Positions 45,481 through 59,846 of a DNA stretch of 64,000 bases are shown here, piece by piece. The first letter of the stretch is position 1. Every line of letters starts with the position of its first letter. The notes under the pieces are model-generated. The model was not told the origin of the DNA and ran no database searches. It saw only the letters and a program-made list of their open reading frames with translations. Source of the stretch: Gadus chalcogrammus (taxonomy: Eukaryota; Chordata; Actinopteri; Gadiformes; Gadidae); NCBI RefSeq assembly GCF_026213295.1, contig NC_079415.1, forward strand, positions 25,940,363 through 26,004,362. Reading direction: 5' to 3'. The position numbers and the translations under genes are program-made.

Positions 45481-47536
45481 ATTGGAAGTGGAATGGCGGT
45501 GTTTTACAGTGACACTCTTAAAGGGGCAGAGCAGTTGGAATGAAACAAGGTGCAGCTGTCGCAGGGTTGTTAGTGAAGCTTGTTTTATTTCTGACAATTA
45601 GAATGCTATCGATCGGCCGGTGTGCTTACCCTCCGGAACTAAACTCCAGGTCAAATAGGAATCCCACGTCGTATACCAGTTTTGCTACATTTTCTACTCT
45701 TTCAGAGAACGAGGTAGTCTTTTGTTGTTTTCTTCAAACTGGCTTGTTCTGAGTTACATTGACGTTGATGCTAGCATCGAACTCTCACCACTACATGCAC
45801 ATTGTTAGTTTGCTAGCATGAGTGCTCTCCAGATACTTCTTTTGGGGTAATTTAATATTCCTAATTTTGCATCACGATTGAAAAACACAAGATTAACAAT
45901 GTAGGTCTATTGAAGAATCAAAGAAAATGTAACAGTCTATGCAGTGAAAAGTAGCAAAAAGTAAGTAAAGTTTAACCAAGTGAGTACGATGGCACCAAAT
46001 GATGCTAGTAATCTGAAATCCCATGTCAGGATTGAGATAAAGTGAACCATTTGATACTTTCCAGAAAGAATCAACTACATTTATTGTTGCATTGGTTCTG
46101 CCATTGTTGGAGTACGACATCAGATCAATCATGTTGAAAAATGCACCATGTAAGCAGGGAGTTGGGAGTCGCTCATGGTTGACTGTAATGTATTCACTGT
46201 GAGGGGGTTTTGGCCGTCTATTCTTCTATTCTTCTTATTCTGTTTTTCCAGGAAATCAGCATGAGGTTCAGAGTTAGTTAAAGCCAGGATTGGTCGATGG
46301 ATGGGTTGGTAGATGCATGGGTGGATAAATGGATATATGGTGAATGGATAGAAGGATGAATGGATTACCGCAACACACTGAACCAGTGTCAGAATGAGAA
46401 TTGGATGAGAAGGGAATAACTAGAGGAAAATGCACAATTACTTGCAATTGAACCAAGATAAGCCAGAGTTTGGAGTGTGTGTAGTTGATGGCTGGTTTAG
46501 GAAACCTCACCTGGCCAGAGTCAGACTGATTTGACTCTGGGGATGGGTGAGGCTGCACCTGTGTGCATTGAGTAATCATGCACACAGGTTCAACCAGCCA
46601 TCTCCAAATACACTTAAAGGGAGTTCGGAGATGTCCAGGTTGAACAGTGCACTCAGAATTATTATTATTGCCTAAAATCCCTAGCACATACTGAAACACC
46701 AAGCGCCTAGCAAAAAGCATAAGCATCTTAGCACGCTATTAGAACCAGATTATAATGTTAGTCACACTCAAAAACGCGAACATCTCAACTGTCCAATATT
46801 CCCTTCTTCGGTTGTCAGTTTAAGAACACATTTTATTGATGTTCAAATCCCTTAATGGACTAGTGCCTGAATAATTGTAAGACATGCTTTTAATGTATGC
46901 TACCTCCAGAACTCAGGGCCTCTCAGCCTGGAGACCATCCTGATCACTTGACCCCACGTTTGTTTCTCTACACAAATCGGTCCGGAAACCGATAAGTAGA
47001 AGATTTGATTACCGCCTGATGTTTTAGAGTGAATAACACCTTGTGCATTATCAGTTGGTATGCCTATAGTACCTGGGTCAATATCTGATGCCAATGAAGT
47101 CCAGTAGAGCAAATATAGAGGTTTTAGTAGTGGAAGGTTTAGGCGAAATCTCCAAATAAATCAATAAATCCAATGCAATTTAACCTTGTATATATTTAGT
47201 GTTTGTATATGAGGATAAGTCATTATTGCCTCATTGTTCTTAACATGTCAAGTGCCATGTGAATGGAACTCCACAAGATGTCAACCACTGTCGAGTAAGG
47301 TGTGTAGAGGGAAGCTATTTCCATTGTTTGACACAAGGTTGTAACAGGTTGGCAGCAGTTTGAATAACAGGGCGTTCCGAACTGCATTAAATCGCGCACA
47401 CACTAGCTACAGGAAAGCCATTCTTCCTTTTGATTTAGTCTGTTCAAGTGTTGAACAGAGTATTCCGTGCACTGAAGTGGCTTAATGAGTGAGAGGGATG
47501 ATAGATGCAAAAACGGATAAAGAGAGACGGAAGAGA
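45481..47536. other. Unique non-coding DNA
   Basis: No gene is recognised. A degenerate (ATGG)n stretch lies at 46,288-46,365 and a structured inverted repeat at 46,487-46,602 (listed separately). Confidence 0.45.
46487..46602. repeat. 116-bp three-way-junction inverted repeat
   Basis: Outer stem gatggctggtt (46,487-46,497) with aaccagccatc (46,592-46,602). Arm 1: cctcacc with ggtgagg (46,505/46,546), capped by cagagtca with tgactctg. Arm 2: acctgtgtgca (46,557) with tgcacacaggt (46,579). The arms are perfect over these lengths. No coding role is seen. Confidence 0.85.
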
Positions 47537-47541
47537 GATAT

Positions 47542-47545
<4 letters not shown>

Positions 47546-47627
<82 letters not shown>

Positions 47628-47663
47628 ATGATGGAGGAGGAGGAGGAGGAGGAGGAGGAGGGA
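47546..47663 (+). repeat. (GA)n followed by (GGA)n
   Basis: About 40 GA units, then about 10 GGA units. Confidence 0.95.
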
Positions 47664-48908
47664 GGCAACAACATAAGGGCGATGCGGCGACTCATATCTG
47701 TGACGTTTACCAAATCGAGACAAAATGAGATGATGCGGTGTCGCCAACACAGTCTCACTCCGAGAACGTCAAATACCGACTGTTGGCAAAGGCCCTTTAG
47801 CGTCGGTGACTGACGGGAAAGGTACCCTTTTTATTCGCTCGGTGACGGTAAAGGTACCCTTCGGCGTCTTCTGCATACGGAATGGGGGGTGCCTCACTAC
47901 GTCTCTAATAGACGATGTGAGCATCTTTCCTATTGGATAGTTTTTTAGGATATTCTTCTGTGAAAATGGCGGACATACTTTTTATCCTGGGTGGAAAATA
48001 TGATATTTTAGAATAGTTACACCATTAAAAGTGTTTATGTAAACATTTTTAGCGAGAAATGTGCATTTTACTTTCATAATCGTCGTTCGGCGAATGTGAA
48101 GGATGTTTGGTTTGATAGATATGACGAAGAATATTTCATCGGGCGATAATGGCCGGCGTACAGGCATCCCGGGCTCACGAAAATAGGTGACACTGTCACG
48201 TTATTTAATCTATTGAAACGTGATCAGGTACACGTATTTTCTAAATGTTCGTGTCAAAAAGCACATTTTTCAAACTCATGCATATCAATTGGAAGTATTT
48301 GTCGTGATTTGTCACTAAGCACGACTTCCATCTAAGGTTCTGTCCGGGAGCTTTCTCCCTATTGTCCCTTAAGGAGCTCCGTACAGAACATTTATTGTTA
48401 AAAATTGTCTGTGATAACTAAGAATATGACAGCTTTTCCAGTCTCACCAATATGCGCACAGATCGCACGGTTTGACACTTTCAAGATGCGTGCAGTAGCC
48501 TACATACGCCAAATGACCATTTCGTGTGCATACGATACGCAAAAGCCAGCATTAACTACTGTGGAGGGCGGATACGTCCATTTCGCGTGCATATGTGCAT
48601 ATGATACGAAAAACCCAGCATTAACTGAATGGGAGATGCAATATTTTAGGACAGATTCACCATTTAACGTGTTTCTAATGACATTTCTAGCGAGAAATTT
48701 ACTTTTCCCTTGAATAATCCTCAGTCAGTGAATGTGTATGATCTTTATTAATCTTTATTATCTGAATGGGAAATGCAGCTCACGTGTTTCCTGCTTTTGT
48801 GTTATTAAACCGTTACTTTATGTAACTTTTAATGATATCATCTTGTTAGAAACACGTACGTTTTCGTGAACACTGGATTACGTCGCATTTCAACATAAAA
48901 TAGCGTGT

Positions 48909-48912
<4 letters not shown>

Positions 48913-48990
<78 letters not shown>
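48913..48990 (+). repeat. (CA)n microsatellite in left arm
   Basis: It follows a partial core unit ending gcgtgttata. Mirror copy at 54,992-55,066. Confidence 0.95.
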
Positions 48991-48995
<5 letters not shown>

Positions 48996-50322
48996 TTTCG
49001 CTGCCAAATAAATAAATACTAAGGCAGAATAAAGAATAAATTAATTCATTATCATTCAACTTCAACATGCGTTATTACAGTATAGTGGTGGAGGGATGAC
49101 GTGTGTTGGCCAACCCGGAAGTGAGCGTCGCCCTGGGTTCCCTTGACAAAAAGCCAACGGGTTTTTCCATTTGATTTTGGATTATTGCAGAAAAATTAGC
49201 ATCTTTGAAGCACCTCCTCAAAAACTGAAAATAAATAAAAATAACTGTGCTCCAAAGAAAGAAATGTAAACCAATGCATTCCGAATGGGAGTGTTTCTCC
49301 GATTTTTCCATGCTACACAGAACGAAATGTAAACCCATGCAAATAAAGACTTCATGGTCATAATCATTTAAATATCATTAATCTCCTGAGGGTGGTATTC
49401 TATTTTTTTTCAACGGGGCTGAATCCAGTCACTTGACCGTCATGGTTGCTATGGTGGTTGCTATCCACCAGCCCCTCTAATCCTTACATGGCTCTAAAAA
49501 CCACGCGGCAAATGAGCTGCCGTAATTTGTGTTGTTTTTGTCGTAAACTAGTGTCCGATGGTTAAAAAATAGACGGATATTCCAAGGTATCCTTAAAAGG
49601 CAGCTTGGATATTTTCTGCAGTTTAGACTTCTTCTATAACCTATTTTTGAAAGCAAAACACCAAGCTCATTGATTTAACGAGGCAGGGTTATTTGAAACA
49701 ATTTATTAAATAAATATTTATGAGAGGTCATTCCTTCTCCTGAGTTTTCTTCCTATTTATGTCTAGTGTACAACCCTACTGTCCACAAGCATCACCCCCC
49801 CCCTCCCCATATGGATTTGGAGAATTGTTGCCACGTCCCAGTGGTGGAGGTATCATATATATGAAAGAGGGCATTCAATTATACTACAATGATCAATTAG
49901 GAGGCCGAAGCCCTAAAGGAAGTGATGCAATAGGTGACTGGGTCGACGACATTTAAGTAAGCTTTACTTTGAGGTCTCTTATATATCAAAGGGGGTCTCA
50001 AAGGACGCATACGCTTCAACCTGTGGCTCCGGTCCTACAGGAAATGACTCAGCAAGTGCTCCATCTCGTTGCACCTGCACCCAGCGGCTCGCTTGCAAGA
50101 TTTTGGCCTGAAGTTATTCCCAGACCTACACCGTAGCCATCCAACCTGCATATCTGAGAATCAGGCCTCTCTTTAATAATGACAAAATGTATGAGAGAAA
50201 TACACATTAACTTTTGACTCATAAGCGGCGTGGTGCCGGCTCCTTTTGACCTTTTGACCCCAGACTTCTGGGGGAATAGCTGAATCAATTCATTAGTCAA
50301 TCAAAAGCATGTAAAGAGGGAG

Positions 50323-50830
50323 AACAAGGTGTCCTTCAACATCTACGCTTCCAGGCGATTGCAACGGTGCCACACATGAGCATATTCGAACATGTTTAAT
50401 GGTAGTAATTAGCTGTCGAAATTGGAGGCCTTAATCAATAATGAGCAGCTATTGATTTGCTTCCCGATAGAAATTTGTGACAAATGACATGTTATTTAGC
50501 CTCTACACGTTGAGTTGAGTCCAATGACACCAAGCATGACACTCTGGAAAATGGTAACATGTATTTTACATGGTACACCTAGGTCTAGGACATGATCTAG
50601 GTGTAGCAAGAGGGCGAGCTTGATCTCATTGGACTCAGCTTAACGTGTAGATGCTAAATAACATGTAATTTGTCAAAAATCTCCATCGGGAAGCAAATCT
50701 ATAGCTGGTCATTATTGATAAAGGCCTCCAAAATCGACAGCTAATTACTACCCCGAAACATATTCAAATATGATCATGTGTGGCACTGTTGCAATCGCCT
50801 CGAAACGTAGATGTCAAAGGACACCTTGTT
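50323..50830 (+). repeat. 508-bp foldback nested in left arm
   Basis: The ends are aacaaggtgtcctt and aaggacaccttgtt. Its halves are diverged inverted copies (tagtaattagctgtcga, ggaagcaaat, cacctaggtctagg centre). The mirror copy is 53,154-53,660. Confidence 0.85.
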
Positions 50831-51285
50831 TGCCCCGTTACGTAACCGGGAAGATATTTTCATACTTCTAATGAATTGATTCATATTTTAAGGTTCTCGG
50901 AGTGAGACTTTAAGCGGCTGCAGCAGAAGTGTTGAGACGAAAGATGATATCAAGACATTTATAGAATATTCACATTCACATTATGATTCTTCGTCATAAC
51001 ATCCGACCAAACATCCTTTACAGTCACCAAGCGAGGATTATGAAAGTCCAGGCCCCCCCCTTCCGGCACTCAAGGTCAGACTGGGCCAAGTTTAGGGCAG
51101 GAAGGGCCCCCCATTCCGGCCCTCGGGGTCCGACCGGCCAAGTTTCGGTGCGGGGATCCCAGTTAGGCCTTAGAATAAGGTATTCAAATTTCAGGGCGGT
51201 AGGACCTTCCTATCTCAAAAACTGTTTTTCCACCACATTCTGAACCATTAGGTCTTGCAGGTAACACATCTGAGGGGCTTTGTCC

Positions 51286-51932
51286 TTTTAGGCCGAAGCC
51301 CTAAAGGAAGTGATGCAATAGGTGACTGGGTCGACAACATTTAAGTATGCTTTACTTTGAGGTCTCTTATATATATCAAAGGGGGTCTCAAAGGACGCAT
51401 ACGCTTCAACCTGTGGCTCCAGCCCTACAGGAAATGACTCAGCAAGTGCTCCATCTCGTTGCACCTGCACCCAGCGGCTCGCTTGCAAGATTTTGGCCTG
51501 AAGTTCTTCCCAGACCTACACCCTAGCCATCCAACACGCATATCTTAGAATCAGGCTTCTCTTTAATAATGACAAAAAGCTATTAGAGAAATACACATTC
51601 ACTTTTTGTTATCTCATAAGCGGCGTGGTGCCGGCTCCTTTTGACCTTTTGACCCCAGACTTCAAAAACGTGGCCACAGGCCAGCTGTGACTACACACCT
51701 TAAGCCACAAATGTACACCTCCATCCCACAAAAAATGGGGACTAGAAACTAACCTCTGTCTTATGTACATTTACCGTACTGTGGGAGGTCACGCCCCTTT
51801 TCCGGCCTTTTCGAGATAGCTAGGGATGCTAAAATGTTTACACACATTTCCCGGGGCCCCGAGAACGACATATCCGAGATTTGGAGTTCTAGCCCTTAGA
51901 GAAAAAAAGTTTTCCCAAATGGACTGTAATTT
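51286..51932 (+). repeat. Palindrome spacer with an extra module copy
   Basis: 51,290-51,662 is a third copy of the 49,905-50,270 module (ggccgaagccctaaaggaag to ttttgaccccagacttc) in the same orientation as the left arm. 51,663-51,932 is unique within the window. Confidence 0.8.
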
Positions 51933-52130
51933 GGACAAAGCCCCTCAGATGTGTTACCTGCAAGACCTAATGGTTCAGAATGTGGTGGAAAAACAGTTTT
52001 TGAGATAGGAAGGTCCTACCGCCCTGGAATTTGAATACCTTATTCTAAGGCCTAACTGGGATCCCCGCACCGAAACTTGGCCCGGTCGGACCCCGAGGGC
52101 CGGAATGGGGGGCCCTTCCTGCCCTAAACT

Positions 52131-52890
52131 GGTCTCCCCCTCCCCCAAGGCCCGCAACCTTGGCGTAATCTTTGATTCCACCCTCTCCCTTGAACCCCAC
52201 ATCCGCCACACTGTCAAACTTCCTTCTATCACCTCCGTAATATTGCAAAGATCAGATCCTCCCTCACACCTCACGCTGCAGAAAGACTCATCCATGCCTT
52301 CATCTCCTCCCGCCTTGATTATTGCAATTCACTCCTCGCCGGCATCTCCACCACCTCCATCAACAGACTCCAACTGGTCCAGAATGCAGCAGCCCGTCTC
52401 CTCACTCATACTAAAGCGTGGCACCACATCACCCCAGTCCTCAAGAATCTCCACTGGCTCCCCATCTCACATCGGATCCACTACAAACTCCTGGTCCTCA
52501 CCTACAAAGCTCTCCACCATATGGCCCCCCCATATCTCTCTGATCTCCTCTCCCTCTACCAACCCCCCCGGGCCCTCAGATCCTCCTCAGCTGGTCTCCT
52601 CTCCACCCACACATCAAAACGCCACAGCCTAGGTGACAGAGCCTTCTCCAGGACATCTCCCAGGCTCTGGAACTCCCTCCCCCAGCATATTCGTGACTCT
52701 GAGTCCCTCGCCATCTTCCAGTCCCGCCTCAAGACTCATCTCTTCTCCTCTGCCTACCCCTAGATCACTCACTATCTCTAGCCCCATCAACTTTTTTTTC
52801 TCTTGTTTATCTATTTTTGTGCCCCTATGTAAAGCGCTTTGAGTACGTGAAAAGCGCTATATAAATTGAATCTATTATTATTATTATTAT
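52131..52890 (+). mobile_element. 5'-truncated L2-type LINE inside the palindrome
   Basis: 760 bp flanked by taaact (52,125-52,130 and 52,891-52,896). It ends with gtaaagcgctttgagtacgt, aaaagcgctatataaat and an (ATT)n tail, typical of L2-like LINEs and their SINEs. The left palindrome arm has the empty site, so this insertion postdates the palindrome or was lost there. Confidence 0.88.
52140..52763 (+). pseudogene. LINE RT C-terminal fragment
   Basis: Frame 1 begins NLGVIFDSTLSLEPHIR, the motif after the RT palm. A shift leads to HAFISSRLDYCNSLLAGI, LQLVQNAAARLLTHTKAWHH and LHWLPISHRIHYK in another frame. The last part (frame 3) reads PPRALRSSSAGLL, GDRAFSRTSPRLWNSLPQHI and FQSRLKTHLFSSAYP-stop. 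These are hallmark C-terminal stretches of L2-type ORF2 proteins in fish. The endonuclease and most of the RT are missing through 5' truncation, and at least two frameshifts are present. No activity is expected. The last frame closes 130 bp before the tail. Confidence 0.82.
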
Positions 52891-53153
52891 TAAACTTGGC
52901 CCAGTCGGACCTTGAGTGCCGGAAGGGGGGGCCTGGACTTTCATAATCCTCGCTTGGTGACTGTAAAGGATGTTTGGTTGGATGTTATGACGAAGAATCA
53001 TAATGTGAATGTGAATATTCTATAAATGTCTTGATATCATCTTTCGTCTCAACACTTCTGCTGCAGCCGCTTAAAGTCTCACTCCGAGAACCTTAAAATA
53101 TGAATCAATTCATTAGAAGTATGAAAATATCTTCCCGGTTACGTAACGGGGCA

Positions 53154-53660
53154 AACAAGGTGTCCTTTGACATCTACGTTTCGAGGCGATTGCAACAGTG
53201 CCACACATGATCATATTTGAATATGTTTCGGGGTAGTAATTAGCTGTCGATTTTGGAGGCCTTTATCAATAATGACCAGCTATAGATTTGCTTCCCGATG
53301 GAGATTTTGACAAATTACATGTTATTTAGCATCTACACGTTAAGCTGAGTCCAATGAGATCAAGCTCGCCCTCTTGCTACACCTAGATCATGTCCTAGAC
53401 CTAGGTGTACCATGTAAAATACATGTTACCATTTTCCAGAGTGTCATGCTTGGTGTCATTGGACTCAACTCAACGTGTAGAGGCTAAATAACATGTCATT
53501 TGTCACAAATTTCTATCGGGAAGCAAATCAATAGCTGCTCATTATTGATTAAGGCCTCCAATTTCGACAGCTAATTACTACCATTAAACATGTTCGAATA
53601 TGCTCATGTGTGGCACCGTTGCAATCGCCTGGAAGCGTAGATGTTGAAGGACACCTTGTT
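53154..53660 (-). repeat. 508-bp foldback nested in right arm
   Basis: Mirror copy of 50,323-50,830. Confidence 0.85.
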
Positions 53661-54987
53661 CTCCCTCTTTACATGCTTTTGATTGACTAATGAATTGATT
53701 CAGCTATTCCCCCAGAAGTCTGGGGTCAAAAGGTCAAAAGGAGCCGGCACCACGCCGCTTATGAGTCAAAAGTTAATGTGTATTTCTCTCATACATTTTG
53801 TCATTATTAAAGAGAGGCCTGATTCTCAGATATGCAGGTTGGATGGCTACGGTGTAGGTCTGGGAATAACTTCAGGCCAAAATCTTGCAAGCGAGCCGCT
53901 GGGTGCAGGTGCAACGAGATGGAGCACTTGCTGAGTCATTTCCTGTAGGACCGGAGCCACAGGTTGAAGCGTATGCGTCCTTTGAGACCCCCTTTGATAT
54001 ATAAGAGACCTCAAAGTAAAGCTTACTTAAATGTCGTCGACCCAGTCACCTATTGCATCACTTCCTTTAGGGCTTCGGCCTCCTAATTGATCATTGTAGT
54101 ATAATTGAATGCCCTCTTTCATATATATGATACCTCCACCACTGGGACGTGGCAACAATTCTCCAAATCCATATGGGGAGGGGGGGGGTGATGCTTGTGG
54201 ACAGTAGGGTTGTACACTAGACATAAATAGGAAGAAAACTCAGGAGAAGGAATGACCTCTCATAAATATTTATTTAATAAATTGTTTCAAATAACCCTGC
54301 CTCGTTAAATCAATGAGCTTGGTGTTTTGCTTTCAAAAATAGGTTATAGAAGAAGTCTAAACTGCAGAAAATATCCAAGCTGCCTTTTAAGGATACCTTG
54401 GAATATCCGTCTATTTTTTAACCATCGGACACTAGTTTACGACAAAAACAACACAAATTACGGCAGCTCATTTGCCGCGTGGTTTTTAGAGCCATGTAAG
54501 GATTAGAGGGGCTGGTGGATAGCAACCACCATAGCAACCATGACGGTCAAGTGACTGGATTCAGCCCCGTTGAAAAAAATAGAATACCACCCTCAGGAGA
54601 TTAATGATATTTAAATGATTATGACCATGAAGTCTTTATTTGCATGGGTTTACATTTCGTTCTGTGTAGCATGGAAAAATCGGAGAAACACTCCCATTCG
54701 GAATGCATTGGTTTACATTTCTTTCTTTGGAGCACAGTTATTTTTATTTATTTTCAGTTTTTGAGGAGGTGCTTCAAAGATGCTAATTTTTCTGCAATAA
54801 TCCAAAATCAAATGGAAAAAACCCGTTGGCTTTTTGTCAAGGGAACCCAGGGCGACGCTCACTTCCGGGTTGGCCAACACACGTCATCCCTCCACCACTA
54901 TACTGTAATAACGCATGTTGAAGTTGAATGATAATGAATTAATTTATTCTTTATTCTGCCTTAGTATTTATTTATTTGGCAGCGAAA

Positions 54988-54991
<4 letters not shown>

Positions 54992-55066
<75 letters not shown>
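54992..55066 (+). repeat. (GT)n microsatellite in right arm
   Basis: Mirror of 48,913-48,990, nearly equal in length. Confidence 0.95.
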
Positions 55067-55070
<4 letters not shown>

Positions 55071-56241
55071 ACACGCTATTTTATGTTGAAATGCGACGTA
55101 ATCCAGTGTTCACGAAAACGTACGTGTTTCTAACAAGATGATATCATTAAAAGTTACATAAAGTAACGGTTTAATAACACAAAAGCAGGAAACACGTGAG
55201 CTGCATTTCCCATTCAGATAATAAAGATTAATAAAGATCATACACATTCACTGACTGAGGATTATTCAAGGGAAAAGTAAATTTCTCGCTAGAAATGTCA
55301 TTAGAAACACGTTAAATGGTGAATCTGTCCTAAAATATTGCATCTCCCATTCAGTTAATGCTGGGTTTTTCGTATCATATGCACATATGCACGCGAAATG
55401 GACGTATCCGCCCTCCACAGTAGTTAATGCTGGCTTTTGCGTATCGTATGCACACGAAATGGTCATTTGGCGTATGTAGGCTACTGCACGCATCTTGAAA
55501 GTGTCAAACCGTGCGATCTGTGCGCATATTGGTGAGACTGGAAAAGCTGTCATATTCTTAGTTATCACAGACAATTTTTAACAATAAATGTTCTGTACGG
55601 AGCTCCTTAAGGGACAATAGGGAGAAAGCTCCCGGACAGAACCTTAGATGGAAGTCGTGCTTAGTGACAAATCACGACAAATACTTCCAATTGATATGCA
55701 TGAGTTTGAAAAATGTGCTTTTTGACACGAACATTTAGAAAATACGTGTACCTGATCACGTTTCAATAGATTAAATAACGTGACAGTGTCACCTATTTTC
55801 GTGAGCCCGGGATGCCTGTACGCCGGCCATTATCGCCCGATGAAATATTCTTCGTCATATCTATCAAACCAAACATCCTTCACATTCGCCGAACGACGAT
55901 TATGAAAGTAAAATGCACATTTCTCGCTAAAAATGTTTACATAAACACTTTTAATGGTGTAACTATTCTAAAATATCATATTTTCCACCCAGGATAAAAA
56001 GTATGTCCGCCATTTTCACAGAAGAATATCCTAAAAAACTATCCAATAGGAAAGATGCTCACATCGTCTATTAGAGACGTAGTGAGGCACCCCCCATTCC
56101 GTATGCAGAAGACGCCGAAGGGTACCTTTACCGTCACCGAGCGAATAAAAAGGGTACCTTTCCCGTCAGTCACCGACGCTAAAGGGCCTTTGCCAACAGT
56201 CGGTATTTGACGTTCTCGGAGTGAGACTGTGTTGGTGTCGC

Positions 56242-56802
56242 GGCGGGGCCAAAATATCAAACTAAAACACGAGGGGGGGTGAGGAGAACCACAGAGAAGA
56301 ATACACTCCGTATCTTACCACAGTGGTTAATGGTGCTCTTGATTGCTCACTCAAGCCTGCGTTATTGCAATTAATGAGCCCCCTCTGACTGCTTGACCCC
56401 CATCATGGGAATGAAGAGAGCCTCAAAGTCAGATGGATGGAGTTCCGCTGCCAAGGGCCACCAGAGGGAGTGCAGGGGTGTTTTGTTAAGCAGAAGGGAA
56501 GAGGGATGACCTGCAAGGTGGACATACGATGATAATGGATGTTCGTTTTTAGTTTTGTTTTACATTTTCTGTTGATTTAAATGTTGTGTGGCAGGTGAGT
56601 CTATGGCATCGGTATTTCATCTCCATAGGTTGATATCTATTCATTGATGCCAATTACGAAATTACATTGGTAACTTTGGTTTAGTTACAGGTGGCTGGGG
56701 GGCTATGTGAATATGGCTTTGTGCAACAAGTTTGAAGGCGATTTTATTCCAAGGGATATCTTATCATTGATAAATGTTCACACACGCATTTACGCACACA
56801 AA
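56242..56802. other. Unique non-coding DNA
   Basis: No gene or repeat is recognised. Confidence 0.4.
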
Positions 56803-58983
<2,181 letters not shown>

Positions 58984-59110
58984 GTCAGCTGTTAATCGTG
59001 CTCAAAATAATTTGTGAGAATTAACATGAAGGATCTGTGTCAACACCGGGACGAATAAAATAACAATAGTATAAAAGCAGTAGTATTCATAGTAACATCA
59101 GGTGCAATGA
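58984..59110 (+). repeat. Direct repeat copy A
   Basis: gtcagctgttaatcgtgctc through catagtaacatcaggtgcaa. It matches 60,308-60,433 with about ten differences. Confidence 0.85.
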
Positions 59111-59666
<556 letters not shown>

Positions 59667-59846
59667 GAAATGTTATGTCAAACGGAATTTATTGTAATTA
59701 TGCAAGGCGACCCCACCACCATCTCGCTCCCCCCCACTCGAATCCATTGCTCATCTGAAATCCGAACCCCCCACCCACTCCCATCACAGACACCCAGGAC
59801 ATTCCCTCCCTTCCCTGCCCAACCTTGCTCTTCCTGAACATTTTGG

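Larger units (their letters stand above)
47745..51285 (+). repeat. Palindrome left arm
   Basis: 3.54 kb. Compared with the right arm I saw only scattered differences: a T5/T6 homopolymer, a/c and t/c substitutions and one G indel, all but the first near 51,075-51,195. Microsatellite length looks similar. Confidence 0.9.
47745..56234. mobile_element. 8.5-kb palindromic element with 7-8-bp target duplication
   Basis: The arms 47,745-51,285 and 51,933-56,234 are reverse complements. The tip is caacacagtctcactccg. Both outer sides carry gtgtcgc (47,738-47,744 and 56,235-56,241), extendable to ggtgtcgc. The right arm alone contains a 760-bp LINE. No frame in the arms has a recognisable domain, so it is non-autonomous. 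The interior shares modules with 8,092-10,490, 5,375-5,740 and 35,560-36,340. Confidence 0.8.
51933..56234 (-). repeat. Palindrome right arm (contains a LINE insertion)
   Basis: Inverse of the left arm. Without the LINE and its duplicated 6 bp it is 3.54 kb, equal to the left arm within about 5 bp. Confidence 0.9.

Noticed and set aside
47500..47730. Coiled-coil-like frame rich in RERERE
   Set aside because: Translation of (GA)n and (GGA)n.
48405..48713. 102-codon frame conserved in both palindrome arms
   Set aside because: Identity in the two arms reflects DNA identity of the palindrome and not selection. The related copies elsewhere do not keep the frame.
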